This document shows, piece after piece, positions 7,694-18,789 of a stretch of DNA of 43,672 nucleotides (its first letter is position 1; each line of letters opens with the position of its first letter). Source of the DNA: Hyphomicrobiales bacterium (GTDB taxonomy: Bacteria; Pseudomonadota; Alphaproteobacteria; Rhizobiales; Rhizobiaceae); the NCBI GenBank assembly GCA_002709005.1, contig PAPH01000074.1:1-43672 (forward strand). Direction: 5' to 3'. The notes below the pieces were generated by a model, which saw nothing but the letters and a program-made list of their open reading frames with translations, was not told the origin of the DNA and searched no databases. A program made the translations under genes and the position numbers.

Positions 7694-10036
7694 TCAGCCC
7701 TGCAGTGCGGCCCAGACCTTCTGCGGCGTGGCCGGCATGGTCAGGTCGTTCTTGCCGATGGCGTTGGTGATGGCGTTGATCAGCGCCGGCGGCGAACCGA
7801 TGGCACCGGCTTCGCCGCAGCCCTTGATGCCCAGCGGATTGCCCGGACAGGCGGTTTCGGTGGTCGAGACCTTGAAGGACGGCAGGTCGTCGGCGCGCGG
7901 CATGGTGTAGTCCATGTAGCTCGCCGTGAGAAGCTGGCCGGTCTCGGGATCGTAGGATGTGCCTTCGAGCAGCGCCTGGCCGATGCCCTGGGCGATGCCG
8001 CCATGGACCTGGCCCTCGACGATCATCGGATTGATGATCTTGCCGAAGTCGTCGGCCGCCACGAACTGGACGATCTCGGTCTTGCCGGTGTCCGGATCGA
8101 CCTCCACCTCGCAGATGTAGCAGCCGGCAGGGAAGGTGAAGTTGGTGGGATCGTAGAACGCCCCTTCCTTCAGGCCCGGCTCCATGCCGTCGGGCAGATT
8201 GTGCGCGGTATAGGCGGCGAGCGCCATCTGGAACCAGGGAACCGTCTTGTCGGTTCCCTTGACCTTGAGTTCGCCACCCGAGATCTCGATGTCGCTCTCG
8301 TCGGCTTCCAGCAGGTGGGCGGCAATCTTCTTGGCCTTGGCCTCGACCTTGTCGAGCGCCTTGACGATCGCCGACATGCCGACCGCACCCGAGCGCGAGC
8401 CGTAGGTGCCCATTCCCATCTGCACCTTGTCGGTGTCGCCGTGGACGATGGAGACCTGGTCGATCGGCAGGCCGAAACGGTCGTTGACGAGCTGGGCGAA
8501 TGTGGTTTCGTGGCCCTGGCCGTGGCTGTGCGAGCCGGTGAGAACCTCGACGGTGCCGACGGCATTCACCCGGACTTCGGCCGATTCCCACAGGCCGACA
8601 CCGGCGCCGAGTGAGCCCACCGCCTGCGACGGCGCAATGCCGCAGGCCTCGATATAGCAGCTCATGCCGATACCGCGCAGCTTGCCGCGCGATTCTGCTT
8701 CGTCACGGCGGGCCGGGAAGCCCTTGTAGTCGGCGGCCTGCATCGCGGCCTCAAGCGAGGCCTCGTAGTCGCCGGCGTCGTAGCACATGATCACCGGCGT
8801 CTGGTACGGGAACTCGCGGATGAAGTTCTGCCGCCTCAGTTCCGCCGGATCGACGTTCAGTTCGCGCGCGGCCGTCTCGACGATGCGCTCGAGCAGATAG
8901 GTCGCTTCCGGTCGCCCCGCCCCGCGATAGGCATCAACGGGTGCGGTGTTGGTGTAGACGGTGCGCACATTGCCGTGGATCGCCGGGATCTTGTACTGGC
9001 CGGAAAACAACGTGGCGTAGAGATAGGTCGGCACCGACGAGGAGAAGAGCGACATGTAGGCGCCGAGATTTGCGATTGTGTCGACCTTGAGCGCGGTCAT
9101 GTTGTTGTCCGCATCAAAGGCCATCTCGACCTCGGTGACGTGATCGCGGCCATGGGCGTCGGCCAGGAAGGCCTCGGTGCGGTCCGAGTTCCACTTCACC
9201 GGAACACCGGTGCGCTTGGAGGCCCAGAGGCAGACGATCTCCTCGGGATAGATGTAGATCTTCGAACCGAAGCCGCCGCCGACGTCGGGCGCGATGACGC
9301 GCAGCTTGTTTTCCGGCGCCACGTTGTAGAAGGCGCTCATCACCAGCCGCGCCACATGCGGGTTCTGCGAGGTGGTGTAGCAGGTGTAGTGATCTTCCGC
9401 CTCGTCGTAGATGCCGAGTGCGGCGCGCGGCTCCATCGGATTGGGGATCAGCCGGTTGTTGACGATCTTCATCTTCGTCACGTGGGCGGCCGACTTGATC
9501 GCCGCGTCGGTCGCCGCGGCATCGCCGATTTCCCAGTCGAAGATCAGGTTGTTCTTGGCTTCGGGATGAAGCTGCGGCGCGCCGTCTTTCAGCGCTTGCA
9601 CCGCCTCGGTAACCACCGGCAGTTCCTCGTAGTCGACGACCACGGCCTCGGCCGCGTCGCGCGCCTGCGCCTTGGTATCGGCCACCACCACGGCGACCGC
9701 ATCGCCGACATAGCGCACCGTGTCCTGCGCGATCGGACGCCAGGCACCCATGTTCATCGGCGAGCCGTCCTTGGAATGGATCATCCAGCCGCAGATCAGG
9801 TTGCCGATGCCGTCCTCGGTCATCTGCTTTCCGTTGAGCACCGCGATCACGCCGAGCATCTTTTCCGCGGCGGAGGCGTCGATGGACCTGATCTTCGCGT
9901 GAGCATAGGGGGAGCGCACGAAATGCGCATGTTTCATGCCGACGACCACCATGTCGTCGGTGTAACGGCCCTTGCCGGTGATGAACCGCTTGTCTTCCTT
10001 GCGCGCCACGCGGGCGCCGATGCCTTCAACTCCCAT
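7694..10036 (-). CDS. Molybdenum hydroxylase large subunit, form II CoxL-like
   Basis: Catalytic subunit binding the molybdopterin cytosine dinucleotide cofactor, 780 residues. GGGFGSK lies at 253-259 and the form-defining motif [13 protein letters not shown] around 370-375. True form I CO dehydrogenases have AYxCSFR there, with the active-site cysteine, so this one lacks the Cu-binding cysteine. The C-terminal GCGEAG carries the conserved glutamate expected as general base. Form II enzymes are aldehyde or heterocycle hydroxylases of mostly unknown substrate; CO oxidation by them is disputed. A 179-nt spacer with a folded repeat separates it from coxS. Confidence 0.92.
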   Translation of the reverse strand: MGVEGIGARVARKEDKRFITGKGRYTDDMVVVGMKHAHFVRSPYAHAKIRSIDASAAEKMLGVIAVLNGKQMTEDGIGNLICGWMIHSKDGSPMNMGAWRPIAQDTVRYVGDAVAVVVADTKAQARDAAEAVVVDYEELPVVTEAVQALKDGAPQLHPEAKNNLIFDWEIGDAAATDAAIKSAAHVTKMKIVNNRLIPNPMEPRAALGIYDEAEDHYTCYTTSQNPHVARLVMSAFYNVAPENKLRVIAPDVGGGFGSKIYIYPEEIVCLWASKRTGVPVKWNSDRTEAFLADAHGRDHVTEVEMAFDADNNMTALKVDTIANLGAYMSLFSSSVPTYLYATLFSGQYKIPAIHGNVRTVYTNTAPVDAYRGAGRPEATYLLERIVETAARELNVDPAELRRQNFIREFPYQTPVIMCYDAGDYEASLEAAMQAADYKGFPARRDEAESRGKLRGIGMSCYIEACGIAPSQAVGSLGAGVGLWESAEVRVNAVGTVEVLTGSHSHGQGHETTFAQLVNDRFGLPIDQVSIVHGDTDKVQMGMGTYGSRSGAVGMSAIVKALDKVEAKAKKIAAHLLEADESDIEISGGELKVKGTDKTVPWFQMALAAYTAHNLPDGMEPGLKEGAFYDPTNFTFPAGCYICEVEVDPDTGKTEIVQFVAADDFGKIINPMIVEGQVHGGIAQGIGQALLEGTSYDPETGQLLTASYMDYTMPRADDLPSFKVSTTETACPGNPLGIKGCGEAGAIGSPPALINAITNAIGKNDLTMPATPQKVWAALQG

Positions 10037-10061
10037 GGGTTTCTCCTCCCGTTGGTCGTCC

Positions 10062-10198
10062 GGTGAAGTGGTGAATGGTGAAGTGGCGAATGGTGACCGG
10101 GGCGCCCTTTCGCGCCCTGATCGCGGTCACCGTTTCAACCTTCGACCACGCATCTTGCAACTCCCTTCCACTTCACCATTGACTATTCACCATTCACG
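10062..10198. repeat. Nested palindromic element between coxS and coxL
   Basis: The outer arms GTGAATGGTGAAGTGG (10071-10086) and CCACTTCACCATTGAC (10168-10183) pair at 15 of 16 positions. Inside them GGTGACCG (10092-10099) pairs with CGGTCACC (10124-10131), and GGGCGCC faces GCGCCC around a short loop. GTGAA/GAATGGTGA units are also directly repeated in each arm. The size and folding resemble the small intergenic palindromic elements (RIME or Bru-RS type) of Hyphomicrobiales, but a family match was not tested. It sits inside an operon spacer. Confidence 0.65.
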
Positions 10199-10215
10199 AA
10201 CGGCGTCAGCCGTGA

Positions 10216-10707
<492 letters not shown>

Positions 10708-10726
10708 CGAATACCTCCCTGGTTCT

Positions 10727-10755
10727 TCCGGCCTGTTGGATAGGGCCGGATTTTT
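10727..10755. promoter_or_regulatory. Hairpin in the coxS leader
   Basis: TCCGGCC (10727-10733) pairs with GGCCGGA (10744-10750), followed on the plus strand by five T. No plus-strand gene precedes it, so a terminator role there has no client. On the minus strand it would be a stem just 5' of the coxS ribosome site and may modulate initiation. Confidence 0.35.
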
Positions 10756-10919
10756 AGGCCTTGGGTTCCCAACCTGTGACTGCGGGCATCCGCCGGCAAG
10801 GGGGACCTTCGCTCATACATTGGACAAGGCCATGGAAAACTGCAAGCGGCAGAATTCAAGTAAGTTATGTCTTACGCTTTGCGAAGAAGCCCCTCGCGCG
10901 GGTGCGAAAGCGTACCGTT

Positions 10920-12101
10920 TCAGCGCGACAATTCGCGTGTCGCGGCCTCCAGGCCGGCGAGCGTCATCGGGTACATGCGATCCGAGAAAACCTGTCGCAG
11001 CATCTGCGTCGACTGCGTGGTCTGCCAGTATTTTTCCGGGGAAGGATTGAGCCAGGCGACCTTGGGAAAATGGGCGAGGATCCGCCCGAGCCACACCGAT
11101 CCCGCCTCCTCGTTCCAGTGCTCGACCGAGCCGCCGGCCATGGCGATCTCGTAGGGGCTCATCGCCGCGTCGCCGACGAATATGACGCGATAATCCGGCC
11201 CGTAGGTGCGCAGGATGTCGAAGGTCGAGAGCTTCTCCTCGCGCCGCCGCCGGTTGTCACGCCACACCGCCTCGTAGAGGCAGTTGTGAAAGTAGAAATA
11301 TTCCATGTGCCGGAATTCGGCGCGGGCGGCGGAAAACAGCTCCTCGACGACCCGGATGTGATCGTCCATCGAGCCACCGATATCGAAGAACATGAGAAGC
11401 TTCACCGCATTGCGCCGCTCCGGCCGGGTCTTGACATCGAGCCAGCCGTGTTCGGCGGTGGAACGGATGGTGCCGGCGAGATCAAGCTCGTCGTGGGCGC
11501 CTTGGCGCACCCAGCGCCGCAGCCGCTTCAGCGCGACCTTGATATTGCGCGTGCCGAGTTCGACGCCGTCGTCGAGATTCTTGAACTCACGCCGGTCCCA
11601 AACCTTCACCGCGCGGCGGTGGCGGCTTTCGTCCTGGCCGATGCGCACGCCCTCGGGATTGTAGCCATAGGCCCCGAACGGCGACGTGCCGGCGGTCCCG
11701 ACCCATTTCGAGCCGCCCTGATGGCGCGCCTTCTGTTCCTCGAGCCGCTCCTTGAGCGTCTCCATCAGTTTCTCGAACCCGCCGAGACTTTCGACGAGTT
11801 TCTTCTCCTCCTCGGAGAGGTGTTTCTCCGCAAGCCGGCGCAGCCATTCCTCGGGAAGTTCGCGCGGATGGCTCCCCTCGCCCGACACCGCCTCGAGACC
11901 GCGGAAATAATGCGAGAACACGCGGTCGAACCGGTCGATGAAGCGCTCGTCCTTCACGAGAGCCGAACGCGCGAGGAAATAGAAGCCCTCGACATCATAA
12001 AGCGCCATGCCGTCATCGAGCGCCTCGATCAGCGTGAGATACTCACGCAGCGAGACGGGGACGCCGGCGGCCTTGAGTTCGAGGAAGAAGGGCAGGAACA
12101 T
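10920..12101 (-). CDS. VWA-domain protein, CoxE-like, MoxR partner
   Basis: A 393-residue cytosolic protein. The C-terminal half is a von Willebrand A domain beginning [14 protein letters not shown], with the metal-ion-dependent adhesion motif DxGxS at 240-244. Residues 90-125 are charged and probably helical. CoxE/YehP-type VWA proteins work with MoxR AAA ATPases as chaperone pairs that mature or remodel other proteins, sometimes molybdenum enzymes. The likely ATPase partner lies at 15575-16417, separated by five other genes. It sits 212 nt upstream of coxS on the same strand, so a role for the cox enzyme is possible but not shown. Confidence 0.85.
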   Translation of the reverse strand: MFLPFFLELKAAGVPVSLREYLTLIEALDDGMALYDVEGFYFLARSALVKDERFIDRFDRVFSHYFRGLEAVSGEGSHPRELPEEWLRRLAEKHLSEEEKKLVESLGGFEKLMETLKERLEEQKARHQGGSKWVGTAGTSPFGAYGYNPEGVRIGQDESRHRRAVKVWDRREFKNLDDGVELGTRNIKVALKRLRRWVRQGAHDELDLAGTIRSTAEHGWLDVKTRPERRNAVKLLMFFDIGGSMDDHIRVVEELFSAARAEFRHMEYFYFHNCLYEAVWRDNRRRREEKLSTFDILRTYGPDYRVIFVGDAAMSPYEIAMAGGSVEHWNEEAGSVWLGRILAHFPKVAWLNPSPEKYWQTTQSTQMLRQVFSDRMYPMTLAGLEAATRELSR

Positions 12102-12147
12102 GAGAACGAAACTAGCGTCTCTCGAAGACGCCCGCCAGCCCGTTGGG

Positions 12148-12678
12148 TCAGATCGGCTCCGATGGCGCGCCCGGCCCCGGAAAAAGCTGGTAGCCCGGCC
12201 CTACCGTCAACGGCTTGTCCGGCACGATCGCGTCGCTGATCCGAGCCGAGTAGCTGCGCTCCCCCGACCAAAGAAGCTCTGTTCGCGAGTAATCGTAAAG
12301 CTTGATCGAGACGTGATAGGGCTTGTGGGCGACCACGCCCTCGACGCGCGGCGAGCGCATCCCGTAGCGGTTCGACCGCACATTCACCCGTGTCTCGACA
12401 ACCATCGGCGGGCCGCCCGCGGGATCCTCGAATTCGGCGACCAGCAGCGAACCGTTGGAAACGGGCTTGGCCACCACGGCGGTGAAGCCATAGAAAGCCT
12501 CGGAGACACGGTAATTATAGACGAATCCGCCGCCCGCAATGACGATCGGCGGCTTTTGGGCGGGATCGTCCCGCGTCACCCAGCCGACGCCAAAGGCGAT
12601 GGCCGCGACGAGAACCATCGCGATCCCGACCTTCTCGGCCGTCCTGTCTTCCCTGTACGCCATTGTCCGATATGCCAT
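12148..12678 (-). CDS. Conserved protein of unknown function with one membrane anchor
   Basis: 176 residues. Residues 17-33 (VGIAMVLVAAIAFGVGW) form a single membrane segment, leaving a soluble C-terminal domain, probably periplasmic, rich in beta-type sequence (VYNYRVSEAFYGFTAVV...). No family motif is recognised. Two in-frame ATGs five codons apart are possible; GGAGG seven bases before the upstream one favours 12678. It lies between the VWA gene (46 nt) and the GNAT gene (68 nt) on the same strand, so it may belong to the metA transcript. Confidence 0.7.
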   Translation of the reverse strand: MAYRTMAYREDRTAEKVGIAMVLVAAIAFGVGWVTRDDPAQKPPIVIAGGGFVYNYRVSEAFYGFTAVVAKPVSNGSLLVAEFEDPAGGPPMVVETRVNVRSNRYGMRSPRVEGVVAHKPYHVSIKLYDYSRTELLWSGERSYSARISDAIVPDKPLTVGPGYQLFPGPGAPSEPI

Positions 12679-12746
12679 TGCCCGGCCTCCGACCGATACG
12701 GGAGAGCAAGCATAGCGCGATCAAGACAGATCGGAAATACCGGCGT

Positions 12747-13202
12747 TCAGAACCGCGAATACTTGATGAAGGGCGTAAGCTTGCCGATACGATCGTAAAG
12801 CCTGCGGCCGACCGCGTTGAACTCCTGCGTCGTCCAGTAGACACCCGGATTGCCGGCCTCGTCGGCGGCCTTGTAGACGGCTTCGATCAGCGACCGGCCG
12901 ATACCCTGACCGCGCACCTCCGGGTCGGCATAGAGATCCTGCAGGTAGCAGACGTCCTCGACTTTCCAGCAATGACGGTGGAAGAGGTAGTGGACGAGCC
13001 CGACCGGCTGACCGTCGATGACGGCGAGCAGGCCGCGGTATTCGTTATCAGTCCCCGCATTGCCCGCGAGCAGACGCGAAAACGTGGTCTCGTAGACCTC
13101 CTCGGACACCTCGGATTCGTAGAACTCGAGGTAACCGGTCCACAGCCGTCGCCATTCCGCCTTGTCGTCCGCCGTCAGCGGCCGGATCACCACATCGCTC
13201 AT
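12747..13202 (-). CDS. GNAT-family N-acetyltransferase coupled to metA
   Basis: 151 residues. The acetyl-CoA pyrophosphate loop is [11 protein letters not shown], near residues 97-107, preceded by the strand LQDLYADPE that is typical of GNAT motif A. The substrate is unknown. Its ATG overlaps the metA stop (ATGA), so it should be translated with metA and share control by the upstream SAM-II riboswitch. That suggests a link to methionine or related amino-acid metabolism, for example acetylation of an amine formed there, but this is inference from position only. Confidence 0.88.
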   Translation of the reverse strand: MSDVVIRPLTADDKAEWRRLWTGYLEFYESEVSEEVYETTFSRLLAGNAGTDNEYRGLLAVIDGQPVGLVHYLFHRHCWKVEDVCYLQDLYADPEVRGQGIGRSLIEAVYKAADEAGNPGVYWTTQEFNAVGRRLYDRIGKLTPFIKYSRF

Positions 13203-14143
13203 ACTGCTTCCTTTCTGACACCTTCGAGCCTGTCGTTGCCGACATCGACGAGGTCGAAGGGCGTGGTCTGGTAGACCTGATTGATCCAGTTGCCGAACAG
13301 CAGGAAGGCGTGGCTACGCCAGCGGTTGAGCGGCTTGCGCCCCGGATCGTCGTCCGGGAAATAGTTGTTCGGCACCGAGATCGGCTTGCCCGCTTTGACA
13401 TCGCGGAAATATTCGTCAGCCAGCGTGCCGGAATCATATTCAATGTGATTGAAGATGTAGAGCCTGTTGGCGAACTTCTCGTGCAGCAGGCAGAGCCCCG
13501 TTTCGTCGGATTCCATCAGCACGTCGAAATCCGGCGTCAGGTCGGCACGCCGCACCTCGGTCCAGCGCGACACCGAGACCTGGAAATCGTCGGAAAAGCC
13601 TGAGAGATAGGGCGAGGCAGGCGCAAGGTTGCGGTGGCGGAACACGCCGAAGGCCTTTTGGGGAAGCTCGTATTTCGGCACGCGGTGGAAGTGCCAGGCG
13701 GCGGCCATCGCGCCCCAGCAGACGAAGAAGGACGAATGGACATGCGTCGTCGTCCAGTCGAGTATCTTCTCCATCTCCGGCCAGTAGGTCACGTCTTCGA
13801 AGGGCAGTGTCTCGATCGGCGCGCCGGTGATGACGAAGCCGTCGAACTTGCGGTCCTTGATCTCGTCCCAGGTGTGATAGAAGTTGATCAGGTGCTCTTC
13901 CGACGTGTTCTTCGCCTGGTGCGAGCCGATCCTGACCAGCGTCAGTTCCACCTGCAGCGGAGAAGAGCCCACCAGCCGCGCGATCTGCGACTCGGTGATG
14001 ATCTTGTTCGGCATCAGATTGAGAAGGCCGATCTGAAGTGGCCGGATGTCCTGACGGATGGCTGCGGATTCATCCATGATCTGAATGCCCTCGCGGACGA
14101 GAACATCACGGGCGGGTAAACCGTCGGGGATCCTGATCGGCAT
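13199..14143 (-). CDS. metA: Homoserine O-acyltransferase MetA, predicted acetyl-CoA type
   Basis: First committed step of methionine synthesis: acylates homoserine. 314 residues beginning [10 protein letters not shown], with GGAG eight bases before the ATG. The catalytic cysteine is C142 in FFVCWGAM, and the histidine and glutamate of HIEYDSG are H233 and E235. Residue 111, which decides the acyl donor, is Glu (GAPIETLPF). Glu there is known to favour acetyl-CoA, while Gly, as in E. coli, favours succinyl-CoA. The product is therefore probably O-acetylhomoserine despite the common name homoserine O-succinyltransferase. A longer open frame to 14266 is riboswitch, not protein. Confidence 0.95.
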   Translation of the reverse strand: MPIRIPDGLPARDVLVREGIQIMDESAAIRQDIRPLQIGLLNLMPNKIITESQIARLVGSSPLQVELTLVRIGSHQAKNTSEEHLINFYHTWDEIKDRKFDGFVITGAPIETLPFEDVTYWPEMEKILDWTTTHVHSSFFVCWGAMAAAWHFHRVPKYELPQKAFGVFRHRNLAPASPYLSGFSDDFQVSVSRWTEVRRADLTPDFDVLMESDETGLCLLHEKFANRLYIFNHIEYDSGTLADEYFRDVKAGKPISVPNNYFPDDDPGRKPLNRWRSHAFLLFGNWINQVYQTTPFDLVDVGNDRLEGVRKEAV

Positions 14144-14220
14144 GGCGTTCACTCCATCTGCGACCGGCCGGATCATGATTGTTCTGGGACTGGCTTCGGG
14201 TGCGGAGGGTTTTCGCCCAC

Positions 14221-14282
14221 GGCCCTTTAGCGAGTTGTTTAACGTGGCTGCAAGCCGGCCGGCCAAATCACCACAGTGGAAA
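14221..14282 (-). promoter_or_regulatory. SAM-II riboswitch (metA motif)
   Basis: On the minus strand the aptamer reads GUGGUGAUUUG (14274-14264), then CCGGCUUGCAGCCAC, then GUUAAACAACUC and the conserved GCUAAA (14231-14226). GUGG and CCAC pair as P1. These are the diagnostic conserved blocks of the SAM-II pseudoknot found upstream of metA in alphaproteobacteria. It lies 78 nt before the metA ATG and should lower metA and coupled GNAT expression when S-adenosylmethionine is plentiful. Whether control acts on translation or termination is not clear; no classic T-run follows. Confidence 0.92.
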
Positions 14283-14334
14283 GCAGATAATCCTTTGCCG
14301 CCGGCCGGTCAAGAAAGCTCGATTGTCGGCGAAC

Positions 14335-15483
14335 TCAGTGGGTCTCGGCGGCGATATCGTCGCGAATGGCGATCTCGAAGCTGTAGCCTTCGCGGCTGCC
14401 GCCGAAGCGCGGCGTCGATCCGAGCTGTCGCGCCATCGACATGATGACGCGGTTGCCGAGCCCTTCGGCCGGCGGATCCTGCTCCTCCCCCATGCCGATT
14501 CCGTCGTCGCTCAACCGGAGCCGGTAGTCGCGGCCCTCCTGCGCGCCGACGATCTGCACCAAGCCGGAGGATCGGCCGCGAAAGGCATGCTTGAAGGAAT
14601 TGGTGATGAACTCGTTGACGATCACCGCAAACGCATTCGCCTTTGCCGGCTCCACCCGGATCGGCGCCATTTCCACTTCGAGCGAGACACCCGCCGGCGC
14701 TGCATGGCGCAACAGTGTCGAAAGTCTTTCGCCGAGCTGCGGCAGCGAAACAAACCCGTGCTCGCTGGAAAGATAGAGTTCCTGGTGCAGCGAACTGATG
14801 GCGCCGACGCGCGAGGCCGCCGACTGCAACACCTTCTTCGTTTCCGGATTCTTCTCCCGCCGCATCTGCATGGTCAGGAACGAGGTGACCATGGCGAGCG
14901 AGTTCTTGACCCGGTGGTCGACCTCGCGGGCGAGGAGATCGCGCTCGGCAAGCGAGTCCTCGAGCTCGCGGCGGACGGTGATCTCTGTCCTGAGCCGGCG
15001 TCGCAATTCCAGCTGCGCCATCACCTGGTCGCCGAGCACCCGCAGCGCGAAACGCTGGTCTTCGTCGAGCCGGCGCGGCGTGTGGTCGAGAACGCAAAGC
15101 ATGCCGAGAGGCAGGCCGTCCTCGGTCATCAGGGGCGCACCGGCATAGAAGCGCACGGGCTTGTCGGTCGCCCGGACAATTTCCATGTCCGCCGTCCGGT
15201 GGTCGGCCGTCGTGTCCTCGATCTCGAAAATGTCCTGCTGGCTCATACCGTGGGCACAGATCGAATTCTCGAGCCCGGTCTGGTTGTCCTCCAAACCCTT
15301 CTTCGCCTTGAACCACTGCCGGTCGCGATCGACCAGGGAAACGAGCGAGACGGGCGCGCCGGTGATCTTGGATGCGAGGGCGACAAGATTGTCGAATTCG
15401 GATTCGGGAAGCGTATCGAGGATCTCATAGGCCGTGAGCCTGTCGAGGCGCTCTTCCTCGCGCGGGTGGGGGTCGGCCTTCAA
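14335..15483 (-). CDS. Soluble GAF-domain sensor histidine kinase, HisKA_2/HWE type
   Basis: 382 residues, no membrane segment. A GAF sensor spans about residues 20-160. Next comes a short coiled linker and the dimerisation/phosphoacceptor helix LLAREVDHRVKNSLAMVTSFL, with phospho-His190 in the HRxxN signature of the HisKA_2/HWE group. The ATPase domain has N-box VIVNEFITNSFKHAF and G-box LSDDGIGM. Such kinases are abundant in rhizobia and often act in the general stress (PhyR/EcfG) network, but no response regulator is adjacent. The GAF ligand is unknown. It is followed by the SAM-II riboswitch, so metA has its own leader. Confidence 0.9.
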   Translation of the reverse strand: MKADPHPREEERLDRLTAYEILDTLPESEFDNLVALASKITGAPVSLVSLVDRDRQWFKAKKGLEDNQTGLENSICAHGMSQQDIFEIEDTTADHRTADMEIVRATDKPVRFYAGAPLMTEDGLPLGMLCVLDHTPRRLDEDQRFALRVLGDQVMAQLELRRRLRTEITVRRELEDSLAERDLLAREVDHRVKNSLAMVTSFLTMQMRREKNPETKKVLQSAASRVGAISSLHQELYLSSEHGFVSLPQLGERLSTLLRHAAPAGVSLEVEMAPIRVEPAKANAFAVIVNEFITNSFKHAFRGRSSGLVQIVGAQEGRDYRLRLSDDGIGMGEEQDPPAEGLGNRVIMSMARQLGSTPRFGGSREGYSFEIAIRDDIAAETH

Positions 15484-15574
15484 TCGGGAGTCCTCGGTCG
15501 TGAAATACGGTCAGCGCCGCAACGCGGCATATCAATAAAGTCGGTCTGTACTGATTTAGTTCGCAACCGCACAA

Positions 15575-16417
<843 letters not shown>

Positions 16418-16560
16418 TGTCCGTTTCCCTGCTTATGTCCCTGAACACCACAAAGCCGTAAGCTGCGCAAGCGCAACCGGCGGCCGTTGACGGCGTTGCG
16501 CCAGATCAAGGCGGTCGCCCGCGCCCTCTTTCATCATGGACAAAACCGAATGGAGGAAAC

Positions 16561-16932
16561 ATGTCGCTTTACCACATCCGCCTCGAAATGGCCCGCAACA
16601 AGGACTTCCCCGAAGGCAACCCCGCCCGCGGCTACGACATCGTCGCGCCCCTCAACGGCGAAAGCCGTCTCGACCGCGATGCGTGGAAGAAGACGCCCAC
16701 GTCGGCGACCGTCACTCGCTTCTGGGATGGAGAACGCGCCGCGCTCGGCCAGCTGGTCTGGCACCGGAAGGGTGGCTGGGCCTTCGACTTCGAACCGGGC
16801 CGCGAGGACGACGACGAAACAGGCTTCCGCTTCGCCGACCACGCCTTCACGCCGGGCGAATACGTCTCGGTGCGCGACCACGGCGCCGACGAATTGCACA
16901 CCTTCGTGGTGAAATCGGTGACGCCCGCCTGA
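16561..16932 (+). CDS. Small conserved protein of unknown function
   Basis: 123 residues, soluble, with no signal peptide. GGAGG five bases before the ATG is an excellent ribosome site. The sequence starts MSLYHIRLEMARNKDFPEG and has a glycine/aspartate-rich acidic middle (EPGREDDDETGF). The final third (FTPGEYVSVRDHGADELHTFVVKSV) looks like beta strands. I do not recognise a family with certainty. It stands alone on the plus strand between MoxR (divergent) and uup (convergent). The strong ribosome site and the codon use in line with neighbours argue that it is real. Confidence 0.75.
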   Translation: MSLYHIRLEMARNKDFPEGNPARGYDIVAPLNGESRLDRDAWKKTPTSATVTRFWDGERAALGQLVWHRKGGWAFDFEPGREDDDETGFRFADHAFTPGEYVSVRDHGADELHTFVVKSVTPA

Positions 16933-16961
16933 CGGCGACACGGGCTGAAACCGCAGGTGGC

Positions 16962-18788
16962 TCAGGACTCGATTTCCTCGCGCAGCATTTCGAGTTCGAG
17001 CCATTCGCTTTCCATCGCCTCGAGTTCGGCGCGCACGGTTTCGAGGCTCTTGGCAAGCTTGGCGAAACCGTTAGGGTCGCGGGTGAAGAGCTGTGGATCG
17101 GCCATCTTCTTTTCGATCTCGGCGATCTTTGTCTCGGCGTCCGCGATCCGTCCGGGAAGCGTCTCCAGCGCGAATTTCTGCTTGTAGGAGAGTTTTTTCG
17201 AACCGCCGCCCGGAGCGGGTTTCTCGCTGGCAGCCTCGGATTTCTTCGCCTTGGCGGCGTCGGCGGAAGCCTTCTCCGCCTTCGCATCGTCGCGGCGCTG
17301 GGCCAGCATGTCGGTGTAGCCGCCGGCATAGACGATCCAGCGCCCGTCGGGATTGACCGGATCGGCCGGCGCGATCGTTACCGCCGCCGTGCGGTCGAGG
17401 AAGTCACGATCGTGGCTGACCAGAAGCACGGTGCCCGCATAGCCGGTAACGATCTCCTCGAGCAGATCCAGCGTCTCCATGTCGAGATCGTTTGTCGGCT
17501 CGTCGAGGATCAGGAGATTGGACGGCTTGGCGAGGATGCGCGCCAGCACCAGTCGCGCCTTCTCGCCGCCCGAGAGATTGCGGATCGGGGTACGCGCCTG
17601 TTCGGGCGCGAACAGGAAATCCTTCATGTAGCCGGTGACGTGCTTCTGCTCGCCATTGACCAGAAGGTTCTCGCCGCGCCCGTCGGTGAGATAGTGGGCG
17701 AGCGTGTCGTCAGGGTTTAGCGCGTCCCGCTTCTGGTCGAGCCGGGCGATCTCGAGATTGGTCCCAAGCTTCACCGAGCCGGAATCGGGCTTGAGTTCGC
17801 CGGTCAGCATCTTCAACAGCGTCGTCTTGCCGGCGCCGTTGGGGCCGACGAAACCGATGCACTCGCCGCGATGGATCCGGAGCGAGAAGTCGCGCACGAT
17901 CGGCCGGCTGTCATAGGTCTTGGCGATGCTCTCGGCTTCCACCACCAGCTTGCCAGAATCGCGCGCCTCGCTGACCTGGACACTGGCGCGCCCCTGCGGC
18001 CCGCGATGCTCGCGGTGCTGGTTGCGAAGCGAATGGAGTTCGCCCAGTCGGCGGACGTTGCGCTTGCGCCGGGCGGTCACGCCGTAGCGCAGCCAGTGCT
18101 CCTCGCGCTCGATCTGGCGGCCGAGCTTGTGCTGTTCGACGGCCTCGGCCTCCAGCACCTCGTCGCGCCACGCCTCGAAATGCGAAAAATCCTTTTCAAG
18201 CCGCTGCGCCCGGCCGCGATCGAGCCAGAGGGTGAGCCGGCTCACCCGTTCAAGGAAGCGCCGGTCGTGCGAGATCACCAAGACGGCGCTTTTCATGCGC
18301 CGGATTTCCTCTTCCAGCCACTCGATGGCTGGCAGGTCGAGATGGTTGGTCGGCTCGTCGAGTAGCAGGATATCGGGATCGGGCGCGAGCGCCCGGGCCA
18401 GTGCCGCCCGACGGGCCTCGCCGCCCGACAGCGAGGCCGGATTTTCTTCGCCGGTCAGTCCCAGCTGGTCGAGGAGGTAGGTGACCCGGTGCAGATCGTC
18501 GGCCGGGCCCAGCCCCGCCTCCGCATAGGCGCGAACCGTGTCGAACCCTTCGAAATCGGGCGACTGCGAAAGATAGCGCACGGTCGAGGACGGGTGCCGG
18601 AATATCTCGCCCGACTGCGGCTCGACCTGCCCGGCGGCAATCTTCAGAAGCGTCGACTTGCCCGAGCCGTTGCGCCCGACGAGGCAGATGCGGTCCCCGG
18701 GTTCGACCTGCAGGTCGACGCCGTCGAGCAGCGGCGTGCCGCCGAAGGACAGCGAGACGGCTTCGAGTTTGAGAATAGGCGGCGCCAT
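16962..18788 (-). CDS. uup: ABC-F ATPase, Uup-like
   Basis: 608 residues with two ABC domains and no membrane segment, as in ABC-F proteins that act on ribosomes. Domain 1 has GRNGSGKST and LSGGEARRAALARAL; domain 2 has GPNGAGKTT and LSGGEKARLVLARIL, each followed by LLLDEPTNHLD or LILDEPTNDLD. The linker (about 230-260) is basic. From about residue 530 an Ala/Lys/Glu-rich segment leads into a coiled-coil C-terminal domain, the feature that marks Uup rather than EttA. The start is one base downstream of the thiN stop, so the two are probably cotranscribed, thiN first. Its exact role in translation or DNA stability is debated. Confidence 0.9.
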   Translation of the reverse strand: MAPPILKLEAVSLSFGGTPLLDGVDLQVEPGDRICLVGRNGSGKSTLLKIAAGQVEPQSGEIFRHPSSTVRYLSQSPDFEGFDTVRAYAEAGLGPADDLHRVTYLLDQLGLTGEENPASLSGGEARRAALARALAPDPDILLLDEPTNHLDLPAIEWLEEEIRRMKSAVLVISHDRRFLERVSRLTLWLDRGRAQRLEKDFSHFEAWRDEVLEAEAVEQHKLGRQIEREEHWLRYGVTARRKRNVRRLGELHSLRNQHREHRGPQGRASVQVSEARDSGKLVVEAESIAKTYDSRPIVRDFSLRIHRGECIGFVGPNGAGKTTLLKMLTGELKPDSGSVKLGTNLEIARLDQKRDALNPDDTLAHYLTDGRGENLLVNGEQKHVTGYMKDFLFAPEQARTPIRNLSGGEKARLVLARILAKPSNLLILDEPTNDLDMETLDLLEEIVTGYAGTVLLVSHDRDFLDRTAAVTIAPADPVNPDGRWIVYAGGYTDMLAQRRDDAKAEKASADAAKAKKSEAASEKPAPGGGSKKLSYKQKFALETLPGRIADAETKIAEIEKKMADPQLFTRDPNGFAKLAKSLETVRAELEAMESEWLELEMLREEIES

Positions 18789-18789
18789 G

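Noticed and set aside
7694..10036. True (form I) carbon monoxide dehydrogenase
   Set aside because: The AYxCSFR motif with the copper-binding cysteine is absent; AYRGAGR is present instead.
14144..14266. N-terminal extension of MetA by 41 residues
   Set aside because: This stretch is the SAM-II aptamer and leader. MetA homologues begin at MPIRIP, which has its own ribosome site.
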